A stretch of 64,000 bases of DNA from Trigonopsis variabilis. Its lineage: Eukaryota > Ascomycota > Trigonopsidomycetes > Trigonopsidales > Trigonopsidaceae. Position numbers and translations under genes: made by a program. Shown in pieces: positions 22,742 to 34,172 of the stretch. Each line of letters starts with the position of its first letter. Positions within the stretch are counted from its first letter, which is position 1. Where the stretch lies: NCBI GenBank assembly GCA_003707065.3, contig PPXM03000002.1, positions 1,736,001-1,800,000 on the forward strand, in the 5' to 3' direction. The notes below the pieces were generated by a model. That model had not been told where the DNA came from and ran no database searches. It saw only the letters and a list, made by a program, of their open reading frames with translations.

Positions 22742-23413
22742 ATGAGGGCAATAATCACTATAGCTGTTTTCATCTGCAGTGCTTTAGCTCATAATTTACT
22801 ATTGCATCCTTATGCAAAAGATTGTTTCTTTGAAGATCTCAAGAAAGGTGATCTGCTGGCCCTGTCTTACCAAGTTGGCGAGCGAGGAGGAACTGGTGCA
22901 GGTGAGGCCAATGATATTGATTTTATTGTGAGATTTCAAGATTAATGTAGATTCTGACTAGAATAGCTTTACAATCCCTTCAACCAAGCATTAAGGTCTG
23001 AACAAGGGGTTGATCACGGGGAATTCTCGATATCAATTCAAGATACCGGACGGTACACGTATTGCTTTTCAAATGAAAAGTCTTCTTCCCAGGTGAAGGA
23101 AGTCGTCTTCAATGTTCATGGTATAGTCTACGTCGATGCCGATAGTTCGGAGGATCCTCTTGAAGTCGAGACGAAGAAACTTGAGATGGCCGTTCAACAA
23201 ATCAAGGATGAACAGGTATGACTTCCAAAAATTTGTTATTAATTTTATCAGGAGTATATGATCGCGCGAGAATGGATGCATCGAAATACTGCGGAGTCTA
23301 CCAATGACCGCGTCAAGTGGTGGAGTATCTTCCAGTTAGTAGTGGTCGGGGCAAGTAGTATATTCCAAATATACTATCTACGCCGGTTCTTTGAAATCAA
23401 ATCGGTTGTCTAA
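22742..23413 (+). CDS. EMP24: p24-family cargo receptor Emp24
   Basis: Type I membrane protein of COPII/COPI vesicles cycling between ER and Golgi. Three exons: 22742-22927, 22967-23215, 23252-23413; introns of 39 and 36 nt; 198 residues. It has a signal peptide (about 1-17), a GOLD domain starting HNLLLHPYAKDCFFEDL, a lumenal coiled coil, a transmembrane segment near the end, and the cytosolic tail YYLRRFFEIKSVV with the FF motif and terminal valines of the p24-beta subfamily. Acceptor choice for intron 1 is the TAG at 22964-22966; the earlier TAG at 22959-22961 is only a few bases from the branch site and breaks the frame. The ATG at 22742 is preferred over 22661 because it starts the signal peptide directly. 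Confidence 0.93.
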
Positions 23414-23675
23414 TCATGTGTCCTCTGTGAAGCCTAATGCTATGAAAAAAAGTGATTTGGAAATTGATGTTGCGAATAAACAAATGATGCGAATGTATAA
23501 ATGATTCCCTTCCTTATCCCAGATTCACACGTAGAGAACACCTGTTGGGAGGTTCTAATTGTTGTTTCTTAGTTTTGCTATTTTCCCGCTCCTTTGAGGT
23601 CTTGACGTATTCAGTCGTCCTGCAACCGGCTTCCGAAGAAAATTCCCAATTCGCAAAAAAAGGGACAGCAACACC

Positions 23676-24432
23676 ATGCCTCATAAGAGGAAGCGAAAGG
23701 ACAGAGCGAACACTGGAGAGTATGTCCGAAAAGATTTCTTGCTCTAATAATCAGAAATAAAGATATTGACCACGGGTCTCGAGCTATTGACAGAGCGCAT
23801 GCAAGAAAAAGAAACAAAAGCAGTTATGACGAAGATACTCCTGCTGAGTTTCGAAGAATAATGAGCTTATCTGCGAAGATGAAAGAGCAGAAGAATAAAA
23901 TACAACCCGCGACGAAGTCTGTGGAAGATTCTAGCCTTGTTCGTGAACCAGGTGAGAAATTTACCGAGTTTGCGAGGTACCTTGTCATATCTATGTATTC
24001 CTTTTGCTAACAACTAGACGTGTCGACCAGGCTATTCCTTTGACGAAAGTGAAGACAGGAGTGCCTTCCAGATATCATCAGAAGAAAATGAAGAAAATGG
24101 AAGCAAAAAAGAGACAAGATCAGACTCAAGATACTAGAGAGGAAGCGGACGAGAACGAAGGAACGTCACATTCGTATGATTTCCAAAAGACCCGCAAAGG
24201 TTCGCCTGACCCATGGGCGAATTTGAAACGAGATCCTGGTCCTAAATTCAATGAAGTGGCAGCAGAACCGCCGAAGCTCACCCTTCCTTCTAAGAAACCC
24301 ATAAATGTACCACGCGGATCAGGAGACCTAGCTAGAAGACTTCAGTTAGAGCAGGAAAGGCAGCGAGTAATTGGCGAATATCGGCGACAGAATTCAAAGG
24401 AAATGACAAGGGACAAATTTGTTAACGATTAG
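23676..24432 (+). CDS. Conserved basic fungal protein, unknown function
   Basis: Three exons: 23676-23719, 23755-23976, 24018-24432; introns of 35 and 41 nt; 226 residues. Very Lys/Arg-rich with several nuclear-localisation-like clusters (KRKRKDR at the start, HQKKMKKMEAKKR in the middle). The pattern D-TPAEFRRIM followed by PGEKFTEFARRVDQAIP is, from memory, conserved in fungal homologues of unknown function, and continuity of that block supports the second splice junction. The C-terminal part has GSGDLARRLQLEQERQRVI, probably helical. Composition suggests a nuclear or nucleolar protein; I do not know its function. Confidence 0.75.
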
Positions 24433-24544
24433 CTCATATATGGAGAATTAGGGAATCTACAAAGAGTTTATACTATCATTCTTGTACATTTTGCAAACCT
24501 CTCAGAAAATCCAAAACCGAAAACATTCTAGGCCGACTACTATC

Positions 24545-27485
24545 CTACTTTGCGAAATGATGAAGTATAGCGCTATATAGCGTGGTTAGAGAACGAGAAT
24601 TGAGAGAGACTCTTTTGGATAGAGTGTCATCAAGCACTCCCACTTTGACGGCAAGCAGAATCTTTCCAGTGATCTGATATAAGTCATTTTCAGCGGATAA
24701 TATTATCTCTTCTTCGGTAAGGCCTGTCTCATATCGCTTCACTACTTCCTCGTAGCTTGAAACATCCTCTTCCCGCAGATAAGCATCATTCTCATTTTCG
24801 CTAAGCTCGTGACCATGAGCTGCTGCAATCGTCTTCTCCAAGCTTAAAAACAGTGATAAGATATCCTGCCTCACTGCCTCGGAGACCGAATCTTCTAGAT
24901 AATGCAGATCATGACTTCTATTTTCTGCTTTCTCATGTGCTCTGAAAGATTTTGCAGCCAGCAAGAGGTCTAAGAGATCTATTACGAGCTTCGTCTTCAA
25001 GGGGCCATTTTCCTCCATCTCAATCTGAGAGACGAGATGTTTTTCATGCGCATTGAACGTCACAATCAAGTCGTTGAGGCCCTCCTGCAGATCCTCGTTG
25101 TTCAGCCCGATAATCTGCCACATAAGCTGGTATTTAATTAAGGAAGATAAGAGTGATAAGACTGTGAGGCGCCATTTTTGTGGAAGGGTCTTGCTCTGGC
25201 AGAATAGTTTCAACAGCCACTCCTTCATCTTATGGCCTTCGTACATTAGTCCAATGAGAAAAGACTGATCAAAATGCTGACAAAAAAAGGTAAGACGAGT
25301 CAAAAATATTATCAAATTGGCAGCCTGTTCCGAATTATCATTGAAGATAGGAGAGCTCATTGTGCTATAATTCTCTAACCAATACGAGGAAAGACTCTCT
25401 TGTATAAGAATGAGTTTATCCTGTATGAACTTTGAGCAATAGACATCGTTATAAAGCGAACTGATGGCTGAAATGGTTTCTTCAAGAACTATCAAGTCAG
25501 TATAATTAATGAATCGATCGATCAGGATGTCTGAGAACTCATTAAGAGCGAGGTCATTGTTAGCAAAGTTTTTCTTAATAACTTCAAAGTTCACAGTGTT
25601 AATCAACTGTAAGGTGTACCCGGTGGAACTCTCACTTGCCGAGAAGTTCCTTAATAACGAACTAATATTATCAATGAGCCCCGAAAGAATCTCAAAATCA
25701 TTCTCAGCTTCCAATTTCATCTTTTTATTTCTCGGTGGACGCTTTTCGCATATGGATACGATGAAGCCCTGGATAATGTTTAATAGACAGTTCTGCTTCT
25801 TGCGCGTCAGGTCCACGAGCGACATGAGGTCAGGTTCAGTGGTACTCAACTCTGAGAAATCATATTGCAAATATTCGATCAAACTATGCACCGTATTGAT
25901 TGGATAACATTCCCTCAGTGACACAGCCGCGATTACATAGCGATTTGAGGTAGTAGGCAGTAAGTTGGATAGAGTTATAGTGTGCATAGGTCGATTTCCA
26001 TCATTATCTTCATTTCCAGTGCTCTCACTGTCTGCATTAATCAAATAATCCGATAATAGAGAGAATATTATCCAGTCCCTTTTGAGTTTCCTCTGACTGA
26101 AGTCGAATGAATCAAATTGTTCTATGACCTCCTTGAAATCTTCATCAACCACAGCTTTAAGGAACCGAGCAGCTCTACCACGAACTCTCCTGTTAGTATC
26201 ATAAATCAAACGCGCAATGTTCCCCACATCCTCGCCATCTAGGAAACCTGTCGGATATATTTTGGTCAAGAGATCAAGGCTCGCAGTTCGTATATTCACA
26301 TCGACGTCCTCAGTAGCGATTTCGATAATCCGGGATTTGAATTTATCCGTAAAAACCCTCAGGCCCTGTAAGTAATCCTCCTCTTCATAGAGTTTCACTA
26401 GGGTGCGAAGTACTTCCATTCTCGTAGATGTTGCAGGATCTGAAAGCATCCAGCCTATATATCGGAGATATTGGTTATCAAAAAAGGTGCCAGGCAAAAG
26501 CATCATCCATATTCCCAATTCCCTTATACATTCTTTCCGAATATTTGGGTCGACATCTCGGTAACGGCGAAGATAAACGATGTCGAAAAGGTCGTTCATG
26601 AACACGTCAATCTGCGCAAGTTGATTCTGTAGTTGTTGACTTTCTCTTTCTAGCTCCTGTATTCTTGTTTCGTTCGGCTGACCTTTCTTGCTTTCACTAG
26701 TTCGGAACTTTGATGCAATAGAAGATGCTTTTGTAAGTGACGCACTCAATTGACTCATTTGGGTAAGAATCCATAGTAGGATTACCGTAGTTGAATACCT
26801 GAAGCTTCTTAACGCGCTGCTAGATAGAGTCGATATCCAAAGAAGAATGGTAGAAGTCAATTTTCCGTCGTCCTCGTATAGAATGCCAGCACGCGCTAAC
26901 CCATCGACGAGCTCAACGAAGAAACTTTTAACTGCAGTCCTAAAATAATTTAACTCTTTTACTTTGGGATTAAAAGCCCATTTTAGGGATTCATTTGTCT
27001 GAGTAAGGTCTTGAATCTCAGCCAGAGTCTCCACTACCGACTGTTCGTTCTCGATATCATGGGTTCTGACTTGTCCATGGGCACCTGAGATCAACAGCAC
27101 AAGGTTCACAAGCTCTTTTATAGCCTCTATTGGATTTTCCTTGCAAGAATCTATCCATCCTGAGGCTAGCTTGCCGGTCGCTGCATGGGGGTCTTTCAGG
27201 GCATCAAATAAAGCGTTTCCCGAATCTTCTTCCGTGAACAGCATCGCCTGTGTTTTCTTGTTGTTTTCAGTGCCTCTTTTAGTTCGTTTAATCAGTCTCC
27301 GGTTGCGACCTCTTTTGCGGGACAGTCCTTCGGCATCATCACTGGTATTCTCCTCCTCAGTATATGAGAGCTGCTCCTCTTCTGAATCGTCGTCTTTCGA
27401 GTTAGTACAAATAGATAGTTCAAGTACCAGAAATATAATAAGACTTAAACGCCTGACGTCGTTGAGATCTTCGAACGACCATCAT
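24545..27485 (-). CDS. SCC3: Cohesin subunit Scc3/Psc3/STAG
   Basis: HEAT-repeat subunit of the cohesin ring that holds sister chromatids together and binds Scc1 and DNA. Two exons: 27485-27428 and 27393-24545; 34-nt intron with TACTAAC branch and an AAG acceptor; 968 residues. The N-terminus is basic and acidic-patched (RRSQRRQ ... YYISDDDSEEE), typical of the family; this only reads through if the AAG is used. The STAG domain is at about 130-250 and the stromalin conserved domain at about 284-370 (FMNDLFDIVYLRRYRDVDP ... YLRYIGWMLSDP). The C-terminal half is helical repeat. An MluI cell-cycle box (ACGCGT, 27530-27535) sits 45 bp before the start codon, consistent with G1/S expression known for cohesin genes. 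Tail-to-tail with the upstream basic-protein gene (112 bp apart). Confidence 0.93.
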
Positions 27486-28012
27486 TTGGTCGATGGTGAG
27501 CGCGTCACGTTGCAATCAATGAATCTGAGACGCGTGAACAACCTACGGCACGCAAAAGTAGGACAATGATAAGATGCTCAGTATCAATGAGACATTGAAA
27601 TTTTACTGTCCATGTTATCATACGTATAAAACAGCTCTACGCTTAAGTGAATCTCAAGCTCAGTGTGAAAAGTGGCAGAGGCCGTGGACTACTAGGGAGA
27701 ATTACAATCGTTCTCTCTAATTTCCTAGGCGATTTTTTTCATATGTCCATCAGACTTATTTGGTTGTGCTATCTCTAGAGGCGCAACAAAGGTGAAATGA
27801 AACAGTGAAGCAGACAAAGGCAAAACAACAGGACCGACTAAAAATAAGCTATCCAAAGAAGACTTTAAAATCAACTAAGAAAATGCGACCAGCTTAGCAG
27901 ATGGGATATAAAAAAAGCCTCAACAAAGAGTATATAATATGATAAGGCACAAGTTCGGGTGGTCTAGGCGTAGGTAACCAACAAGCTTTCCTATATTAGA
28001 CCGTATAATAGT
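27486..28012. other. Intergenic SCC3 promoter / POT1 3' end
   Basis: About 530 bp. Holds the ACGCGT site near the SCC3 start; the rest is AT-rich without recognisable genes. Confidence 0.5.
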
Positions 28013-29777
28013 TCAACCGCACTCAAGTATGGTATCAAATCCTTGCCATCGTCGATGACTTGCCCCTTCTGGGCCGATAACGTTATATTCTCTCATCAAG
28101 AAGAAAAGAGGAGAATTTTTCGAAGACTCAATAACTCTATTCAGTGATTCTGTAATATCTTTGGGCAGGCTATTGTAGATTCTGTCAGAAAAGCTCTGAA
28201 ATCTTAATTACTCACGGTGCGCAAATATTGCTCAACAGCAGAGAAGCTTGTGGTCCTGTAAATATAATCGGAATGAAACTGTCTTCGCTCCCATATTGGG
28301 AGATCATCAAAGCAAAAGAGAAGTCTTCGTTCCTACATCGGTTAGATCAATAGCTCAAATCATCGTGTACCCCTCGTAAATATCATTCAGGTTCTTTGGC
28401 GAATAATCAACAACCTCTCCTTTCACGCAAAATTTTCTTTCTTTCAGAGGAACTGAGTTATCTAAATTCATGATCTCGACTATTGGCGTAATAAACTCTG
28501 GAAGAGTTTGGCAAGAGAAGACCGCTTTCAGTTAAAAGCTTGCTTCTAAGAAAATACTCACTTTTGAATCTTCCAATATGTTGATGTCTAGTGATCGACT
28601 TTTCCGGCATTCGCTCGATCACATCTTCATCTTTCATAATAATATTTTTCTGGCTGGAATCAGCTCCACCCTCTCGCTTGTGCATCTTCTTCTTGAGATT
28701 TCTTTCATGCAGGTTGTCATCAGGCATTCTTTTGTTAAGAGTCTTCGAGTTCTGCTGGTTGTCCATGGATTTGGGTAACTGACCAGAATCGTAATCTTTT
28801 GGCTTAACATTCAGAGATCCGCTGTCTCTAGCCTGTGAGAAATCTTCATATTCTGCTTTTAAGTCAAATAACTCTGTGGTCTCAATTCCCTTCACTTGAA
28901 GCACCCGCTTCAAGACAAGTTGTTTAAGAGGATCAGATGGAGACAATTTTTCTAGAGAGCTCCTATCCACAGTATTCATAATACCTATCAACGACCCAGT
29001 ACTTTGATGTAGCACTACCCGTACTCCTGATAGACGAAACACGTCTCCTACATGCCACTGATCCGTCTTATAAGCAGATCTTATATTGTCGGCGCGAATA
29101 CTTATTTCGAGGCAGAACCGGTTCTCAAGGAGTTTATCTTCATAACCCCGGATTGTCATGGGTGCCAACTTATTTGAAGTTCCATCTGTCACTATCAGCT
29201 TCAGAGAATCAGGAAACTCTCGAACTCGATGAGACAAGACAACAATCAACTCGACGTTTTCAGAAGCTCCGATGTCTCTGATTAATTTCATTTGAAATTT
29301 TTCCACTTGGTACGTCCCATCACGTAGAGCTATGTTCATCCTTTTCAGCAATGACTTACAGAATGCGTGACTCTTTTCAATGAGTTCCAGTTTTGAGAAA
29401 GATGAACACTTGAAGCACAGCTCTCCTCGATTAGACCGACGTAATATGATGTTCCTAAGTTCAAGATATTTCCCTGTAATGTTTCCGCTGGCAGATATCT
29501 GACTTAACTTTTCCCTACATTTATCAAAAACCAATAGTTCAAATGCACTGCTATGTTTGGGAATATTTGTCCAAGTTCTTGCATTGATAGAGTAGGAGTA
29601 ATCCGTAATGAACAGTCTAAAACACGCGGTCTTTGAGTTTGGACCATTATTCAGTCCCATTTGGCGACAATCCAGTATTTCCACAATGGTGTCATATTTG
29701 TATTTCTCCAATTCCGTATTTGATGTTGCTGCTTTATCCAGTATCTCGGCCAATGTCTGTTCTCCAATCTTGCGCAT
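28013..29777 (-). CDS. POT1: Telomere end-protection protein Pot1-like
   Basis: Predicted single-stranded telomere binder of shelterin. Four exons: 29777-28562, 28524-28371, 28332-28216, 28181-28013; introns of 37, 38 and 34 nt; 551 residues. Two OB-fold-like regions are visible: about 20-135 (YDTIVEILDCRQMG ... RLFITDYS ... GKYLELRNI) and about 170-300 (LKLIVTDGTSNK ... WHVGDVFRLSGVRVV). A Lys-rich linker follows, then a C-terminal OB-like domain encoded by the small exons (FCVKGEVVDYSPKNL ... FSFALMISQYGS) ending REYNVIGPEG. Overall order resembles S. pombe Pot1 (ITDYS vs VTDYT). The first intron appears to use an AAG acceptor (28525-28527); a downstream CAG would also stay in frame, deleting 9 residues. 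The GTG-started extension to 29837 is rejected in favour of the first ATG. Family call is moderately sure; splice structure is good. Confidence 0.75.
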
Positions 29778-30745
29778 CGTAATTTTATTTAAGATGCGTC
29801 GCGCGAACCATAAAAGCGTCCATAAATTTTTTCTCACGCTAGCTCACCTCTTAATCTGTAAAAGAATGGCTGAAGACTATAATCGATGTCTCAATTGTCG
29901 GAATACAGTCAAGTTCTTGGAGAGCTTGGTAGCAACTAATCCGCGTCGGAAGTCCGCAGATTAGAGAGCGACGATAGAAGACAAGAGGATCGATTAGCGT
30001 GAGATGCAACTTCCAAAAGCTACTATAATGTCCTTGAAAGTGTACTGATTTTCAACTACATTAAAGAGCTACAGTTCAAAGGATTTACCAGATGTCTCTA
30101 CGGTGACATACTAAAGGATCTGAAACCAGTGCAGCCGATAGAAAAATGGACTGTTAAATTACAGATGTGGTCATAGTTTGCTGCGTCCAACAATATTCTA
30201 TCTGTATGTATATTGTCGAAGCCATCAATTCTGGAATTGTTAAAAGGAAGATATTCACGATACAGTGCAGTTGCTTGTAAAATCGTTTCAGTTTTCAAGA
30301 AAGTTAGGCTGATTTTTCATCTTTTTTTGGATCAATTAATTGAAATTTTTCTGGGATCCAAAAACTATAACGAAACAAAACGCATACCTGCGACAACATC
30401 ATGGAGATGGATTCGGTTGCTGTGGTAGCGAGAGGCGTTGCAGATTGCCATGTCTCCTGGTTTATCAATGTCACTCACTACTGTATTAAAGCTCTTTAGT
30501 CGTCTATAAATATAAATAGCATAAGATAATTCCATTATAGTCAAATAGTATAGTAAGCAGTGCATTCTTCTCTGGCTATCTTCATCATGAGATTGTATGG
30601 GCTCAAGTAAGGGTTACCAAAGCTGTTACTAGCTGGCGACCGCACAAATTTTTTACTTTATCAACAAACTCTTATCCTTTGTCCGCGTTTCGAACGTTCG
30701 CCACCTTTTCTCTTCCCGTCGAGGCATCTGAGCCATTTAAGCAAA
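29778..30745. other. Intergenic with possible small spliced genes
   Basis: Nearly 1 kb between POT1 and importin alpha. Two competing small-gene readings exist. On the plus strand, ATGs at 29866 and 29882 open short frames 88-104 bp from the POT1 start. On the minus strand, frames at 30565-30365 and 30298-30098 could join by an intron. Neither resembles a known protein and they overlap, so I call no gene. Confidence 0.4.
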
Positions 30746-32670
30746 ATGGATAGTGATACTACAAGCCGTTTTATTCCTGAGCATCGCAGGACAAACTTCA
30801 AAAACAAAGGTCATTTCAAACCTGATGAGCTTCGTCGACGACGCGAAGAAGCCCAGATTGAAATCCGTAAAGCTAAGCGAGAAGAATCTTTGGCTAAGAA
30901 GCGCAACTTAACCACTCCAGTCTCTGAATCCCTCAGTGACAGCGATGATGATGGAGATGCAATGCAAGAGCAGGTACGTTTGATCTTATGGGAATGTAGA
31001 TAGAGGACTGGCTTTCGATCCCTCCATAGCTTATTATTGCTATCATTGTTGCAGTCTTTGGCTTAATGACTCATTTATGCTTTTATTTGTGGAACGTCAA
31101 ATCTTTAGTGTCCCATTTCATAGAAGCAAATTTGGTTCTTTTATTTTGCAATGGCTTTTTTTGTTGGTTGGATTTGTCGTTTTGTTATAGCTCGCATCTT
31201 AAGGCTTCTGTCCAGTTTATCTTTTCTGCATTCTATCGACAACTTTTACTAACGTCTAAGCTTAATTTAGAGCTTCCATCCATGGTTCAGGGTGTCATGT
31301 CTGATGATGCAGGCCAACAAATCGTGGCGACGACCAAGTTCCGAAAGTACTTATCTAAACAGGTCAACCCTCCGATTCAGAAGGTCATAGATAGCGGCGT
31401 TATCCCTAGATTTGTTGAGTTTTTGCGTTCTCCCCATTCATTGGTCCAGTTTGAAGCTGCCTGGGCCTTGACGAACGTTGCGTCGGGAACTACTGCTCAG
31501 ACCCAGGAGGTTATTAGAGCAGGAGCGGTGCCAGTCTTCGTTGAGCTTTTGTCTTCTCCCGAGAACGATGTCCGAGAGCAAGCAGTGTGGGCTCTTGGAA
31601 ACATTGCTGGTGACTCTCCTACTTCTCGTGATATTGTTCTTCAATCTGGCGCACTCCCTCCACTTAGGCAATTACTGGATGAATCGAATAAGCTGAGTAT
31701 GCTACGGAATGCTACTTGGACCCTCTCGAATTTCTGCAGGGGAAAGAACCCTCAGCCTGACTGGTCCATAATCTCCACTGCGCTTCCAGTTTTGTCAAAG
31801 TTGATCTATTCTCTTGACACAGAAGTTTTGATTGATGCTGCTTGGGCCATCTCTTATCTTTCCGATGGCTCAAACGACCGGATTCAAGAGGTAATTGATG
31901 CTGGTATACCTCGAAGACTGGTTGAACTTCTCGGCCATCAGGCGCCGGCTGTCCAGATTCCTGTTCTCAGGTCCGTTGGTAACATCGTGACTGGTGACGA
32001 TGCTCAGACCCAGGTCATTATTAACGCTGGTGGTCTTCCGGCACTACTCAATCTCCTATCTAGTCCTAAGGAGGGAATTCGCAAAGAAGCTTGCTGGACT
32101 ATCTCCAATATCACTGCCGGGAACAGTGATCAGATTCAAGCTGTCATCGATGCTAACTTAATTCCACCTCTGATTAATCATCTTGCTCATGCTGAGTTCA
32201 AGACGAAGAAAGAGGCTTGCTGGGCTATTTCAAACGCTACTTCGGGAGGTCTCGCAAAACCCGAACAGATTGATTATCTCGTCTCCCAAGGCTGCATAAA
32301 GCCCTTGTGTGACCTGGTAGATTGCTGGGATACCAAAATTGTACAGATTTCTTTGGATGGTCTTGATAATATTTTGAAGGTTGGAGAATTTCGACGGAAG
32401 AATAAAGGAGAAGCGCATAACTTATATGCTCTTTACATCGAGGAAGCCGGTGGTCTCGAAAAGATCAACCACGCGCAAATGAACTCTAACGATCGGGTTT
32501 ATAATAAGGCCTATGCGATCATTTCTACATACTTTTCTGAGGAAGACGGCGCAGACGATGCCGAGCTTGCTCCTCAGCAGGCAGGTGATACCTTCGGATT
32601 TGGTGCATCTCAGCAAGGTGGTTCCTTTAACTTTTCCAACATTGCCAACGAAGAGGATATGACTATGTGA
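30746..32670 (+). CDS. SRP1: Importin subunit alpha (karyopherin alpha)
   Basis: Adaptor that binds classical nuclear localisation signals and importin beta for nuclear import. Two exons, 30746-30973 and 31261-32670, with a 287-nt intron, unusually long for this window; 545 residues. The importin-beta-binding domain occupies about 1-60 ([17 protein letters not shown], basic RRRREE cluster). Ten armadillo repeats follow with the conserved [22 protein letters not shown] and [11 protein letters not shown] helices carrying the Trp/Asn NLS-binding ladder. The C-terminal end is acidic and Gly/Phe-rich. The acceptor must be the AAG at 31258-31260, just after a TACTAAC branch site: it gives [16 protein letters not shown], exactly the family sequence, whereas the TAG at 31268-31270 shifts the frame. 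Convergent with HNT3, 91 bp apart. Confidence 0.97.
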
Positions 32671-32761
32671 CAAGGCTGGTGTTTCATTTTGTCGTTGTGT
32701 TTGATGACTGGTAGATGTAAGAGCTTTAGTGCTATATAATAAATACATCTTATTCGTATCT

Positions 32762-33376
32762 TCATTTGGTGTGTTCTTTCCTCCTTTTGACTTCGGCTCT
32801 GAGCTCGATTTCAAGATGTCTCTTTAAAGCGGCAAACTTGTTGCCAAAATTCTGGTGGCATTTGTAGCAAACAAGGTCTTGGTTCAAATATTTGACTGCA
32901 GTCTTGTCATCTGTCGGCCCTTCAAGAACAAAAGTAGGTCGACTGAGAGGTACGAAGAAGTGGGTATTGAAAGTATTGTAATGTCTTCGACGCTTAAGTG
33001 CGATGCCGCACATATCTCTCGATATTACATGTATATGCATATTCGACATAGAAGGGAGCAGGTGAATTCCAGTTAAGAAATCGTGTATGGTCACGGGACA
33101 ATCATATTTTGTTCGTAGCTGCGGAACGGCAAATTGAGTTAGAACTCTGTCTACCTCCTCGAGCACCTTTGAATAAAATAATTGATTTTTGAGTGCAATA
33201 ATCGGCTTTTGTTGGGATACATCGCGATCTCGAGGTAGAACTAGTATGTGAACCAAAGATTTGGGATATTTGTCATTGATAACGGTAAAATCTTCATCAT
33301 AGTCTAAGAGAAGCTCATCATTCTCGCAGGATTCAGGGTCATCTATGTACTTAGCAAGCCCTGTTAAGAAGGACAT
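32762..33376 (-). CDS. HNT3: Aprataxin-like DNA deadenylase
   Basis: Repairs abortive DNA ligation by removing 5'-AMP from DNA ends. Single exon, 204 residues. HIT domain with the active-site motif MHIHVIS (His114, His116) and the aprataxin hallmark PSMSNMHIHVISRD, followed by HYNTFNTHFF. The C-terminal zinc knuckle has Cys170, Cys173, His187 and Glu191. That C2HE spacing is identical to the one I recall for S. pombe aprataxin, instead of the C2H2 form in animals. No N-terminal FHA domain, as usual in fungi. The start codon lies only 83 bp from that of NAS2, so the two share a compact bidirectional promoter. Confidence 0.93.
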   Translation of the reverse strand: MSFLTGLAKYIDDPESCENDELLLDYDEDFTVINDKYPKSLVHILVLPRDRDVSQQKPIIALKNQLFYSKVLEEVDRVLTQFAVPQLRTKYDCPVTIHDFLTGIHLLPSMSNMHIHVISRDMCGIALKRRRHYNTFNTHFFVPLSRPTFVLEGPTDDKTAVKYLNQDLVCYKCHQNFGNKFAALKRHLEIELRAEVKRRKEHTK

Positions 33377-33459
33377 TGTGAATCGTGATCACAATTAGGT
33401 TTCATACAGCTGCTGCTCCCTAGCAACGATCCTTTCTTGGTTTGTTTGATTCCCCGGCA

Positions 33460-34172
33460 ATGTCAGGCTCATCTAGCTTACGAGAAATATTGGAGAAAAG
33501 AGATTCTATCCTTTGTGAGATCCGGGCCCTTGAGGAGGTTCTGAGGTCACATAATGTTGATATGAATAGCCCACTCTTGACCGCCGACGGGTTCCCCAGA
33601 GCAGATCTCGATGTCGTGCAAAGTAAGTGACAATGCAAGGTGATCATGCTGATTGTTCAAAGTTCGCTCTACCAGGGTCAAGCTCATTGAACTCAGAAAT
33701 GATTTTCATGCTATCCAAGAGAAATTATCTTCCGAAGTTGCTACTCAGTTCTCCACCTTACCTAAAACCCCGTCGAATACCGTAAACCTCAGTGAACTGA
33801 CACCTTTTGCAACAGTGGATTCTGTCGCGGTTGGTGGCCCTGCGGACCAATGTGTTCGTGTTCGTCTTGGAGTTTCTTCTTGTTGACTGGTAGGGACTTA
33901 AAAGTAAAGATCTTGTTCTTCGGTTCGGTCCTTGTACTATTTTGAACACGCATACTCTACGCGACCTTGCTGAAGTTGTCAAGAAGTCTGAGAATGTAAG
34001 TAATTGTGGTTGTTTCGCTCCTTTCTTATTGAAGCAGGTACCCATCTTGGTAACCGTTTCGAGACCAAATCATGATTCCAGACATGTCATCGATTTAAAC
34101 CTCACTCCGAGACCTAACTGGGGAGGTCAAGGCTTACTTGGCTGCCACATTCTCCCTTTTGGAGGAACTTAG
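33460..34172 (+). CDS. NAS2: 26S proteasome assembly chaperone Nas2/PSMD9
   Basis: Chaperone for the Rpt base ring of the proteasome. Four exons: 33460-33622, 33663-33853, 33894-33995, 34038-34172; introns about 40, 40 and 42 nt; 196 residues. An N-terminal helical pair (SLREILEKRDSILCEIRALEE) is followed by DGFPRADLDVVQIRSTR, the most conserved family block, then a PDZ domain (VGGPADQCGLKSKDLVLRFG) and a C-terminal PNWGGQGLLGCHI motif. The first intron needs an AAG acceptor (33660-33662) to produce the conserved DVVQIRSTR. The second has a weak GTTCGT donor that occurs twice six bases apart; the upstream one gives the better PDZ loop. For the third, an AAG or CAG acceptor three bases apart would add or drop one Gln. 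Confidence 0.9.

Noticed and set aside
29778-29837. N-terminal extension of POT1 to 29837
   Set aside because: It begins with GTG and has no ATG; the first ATG is at 29777.
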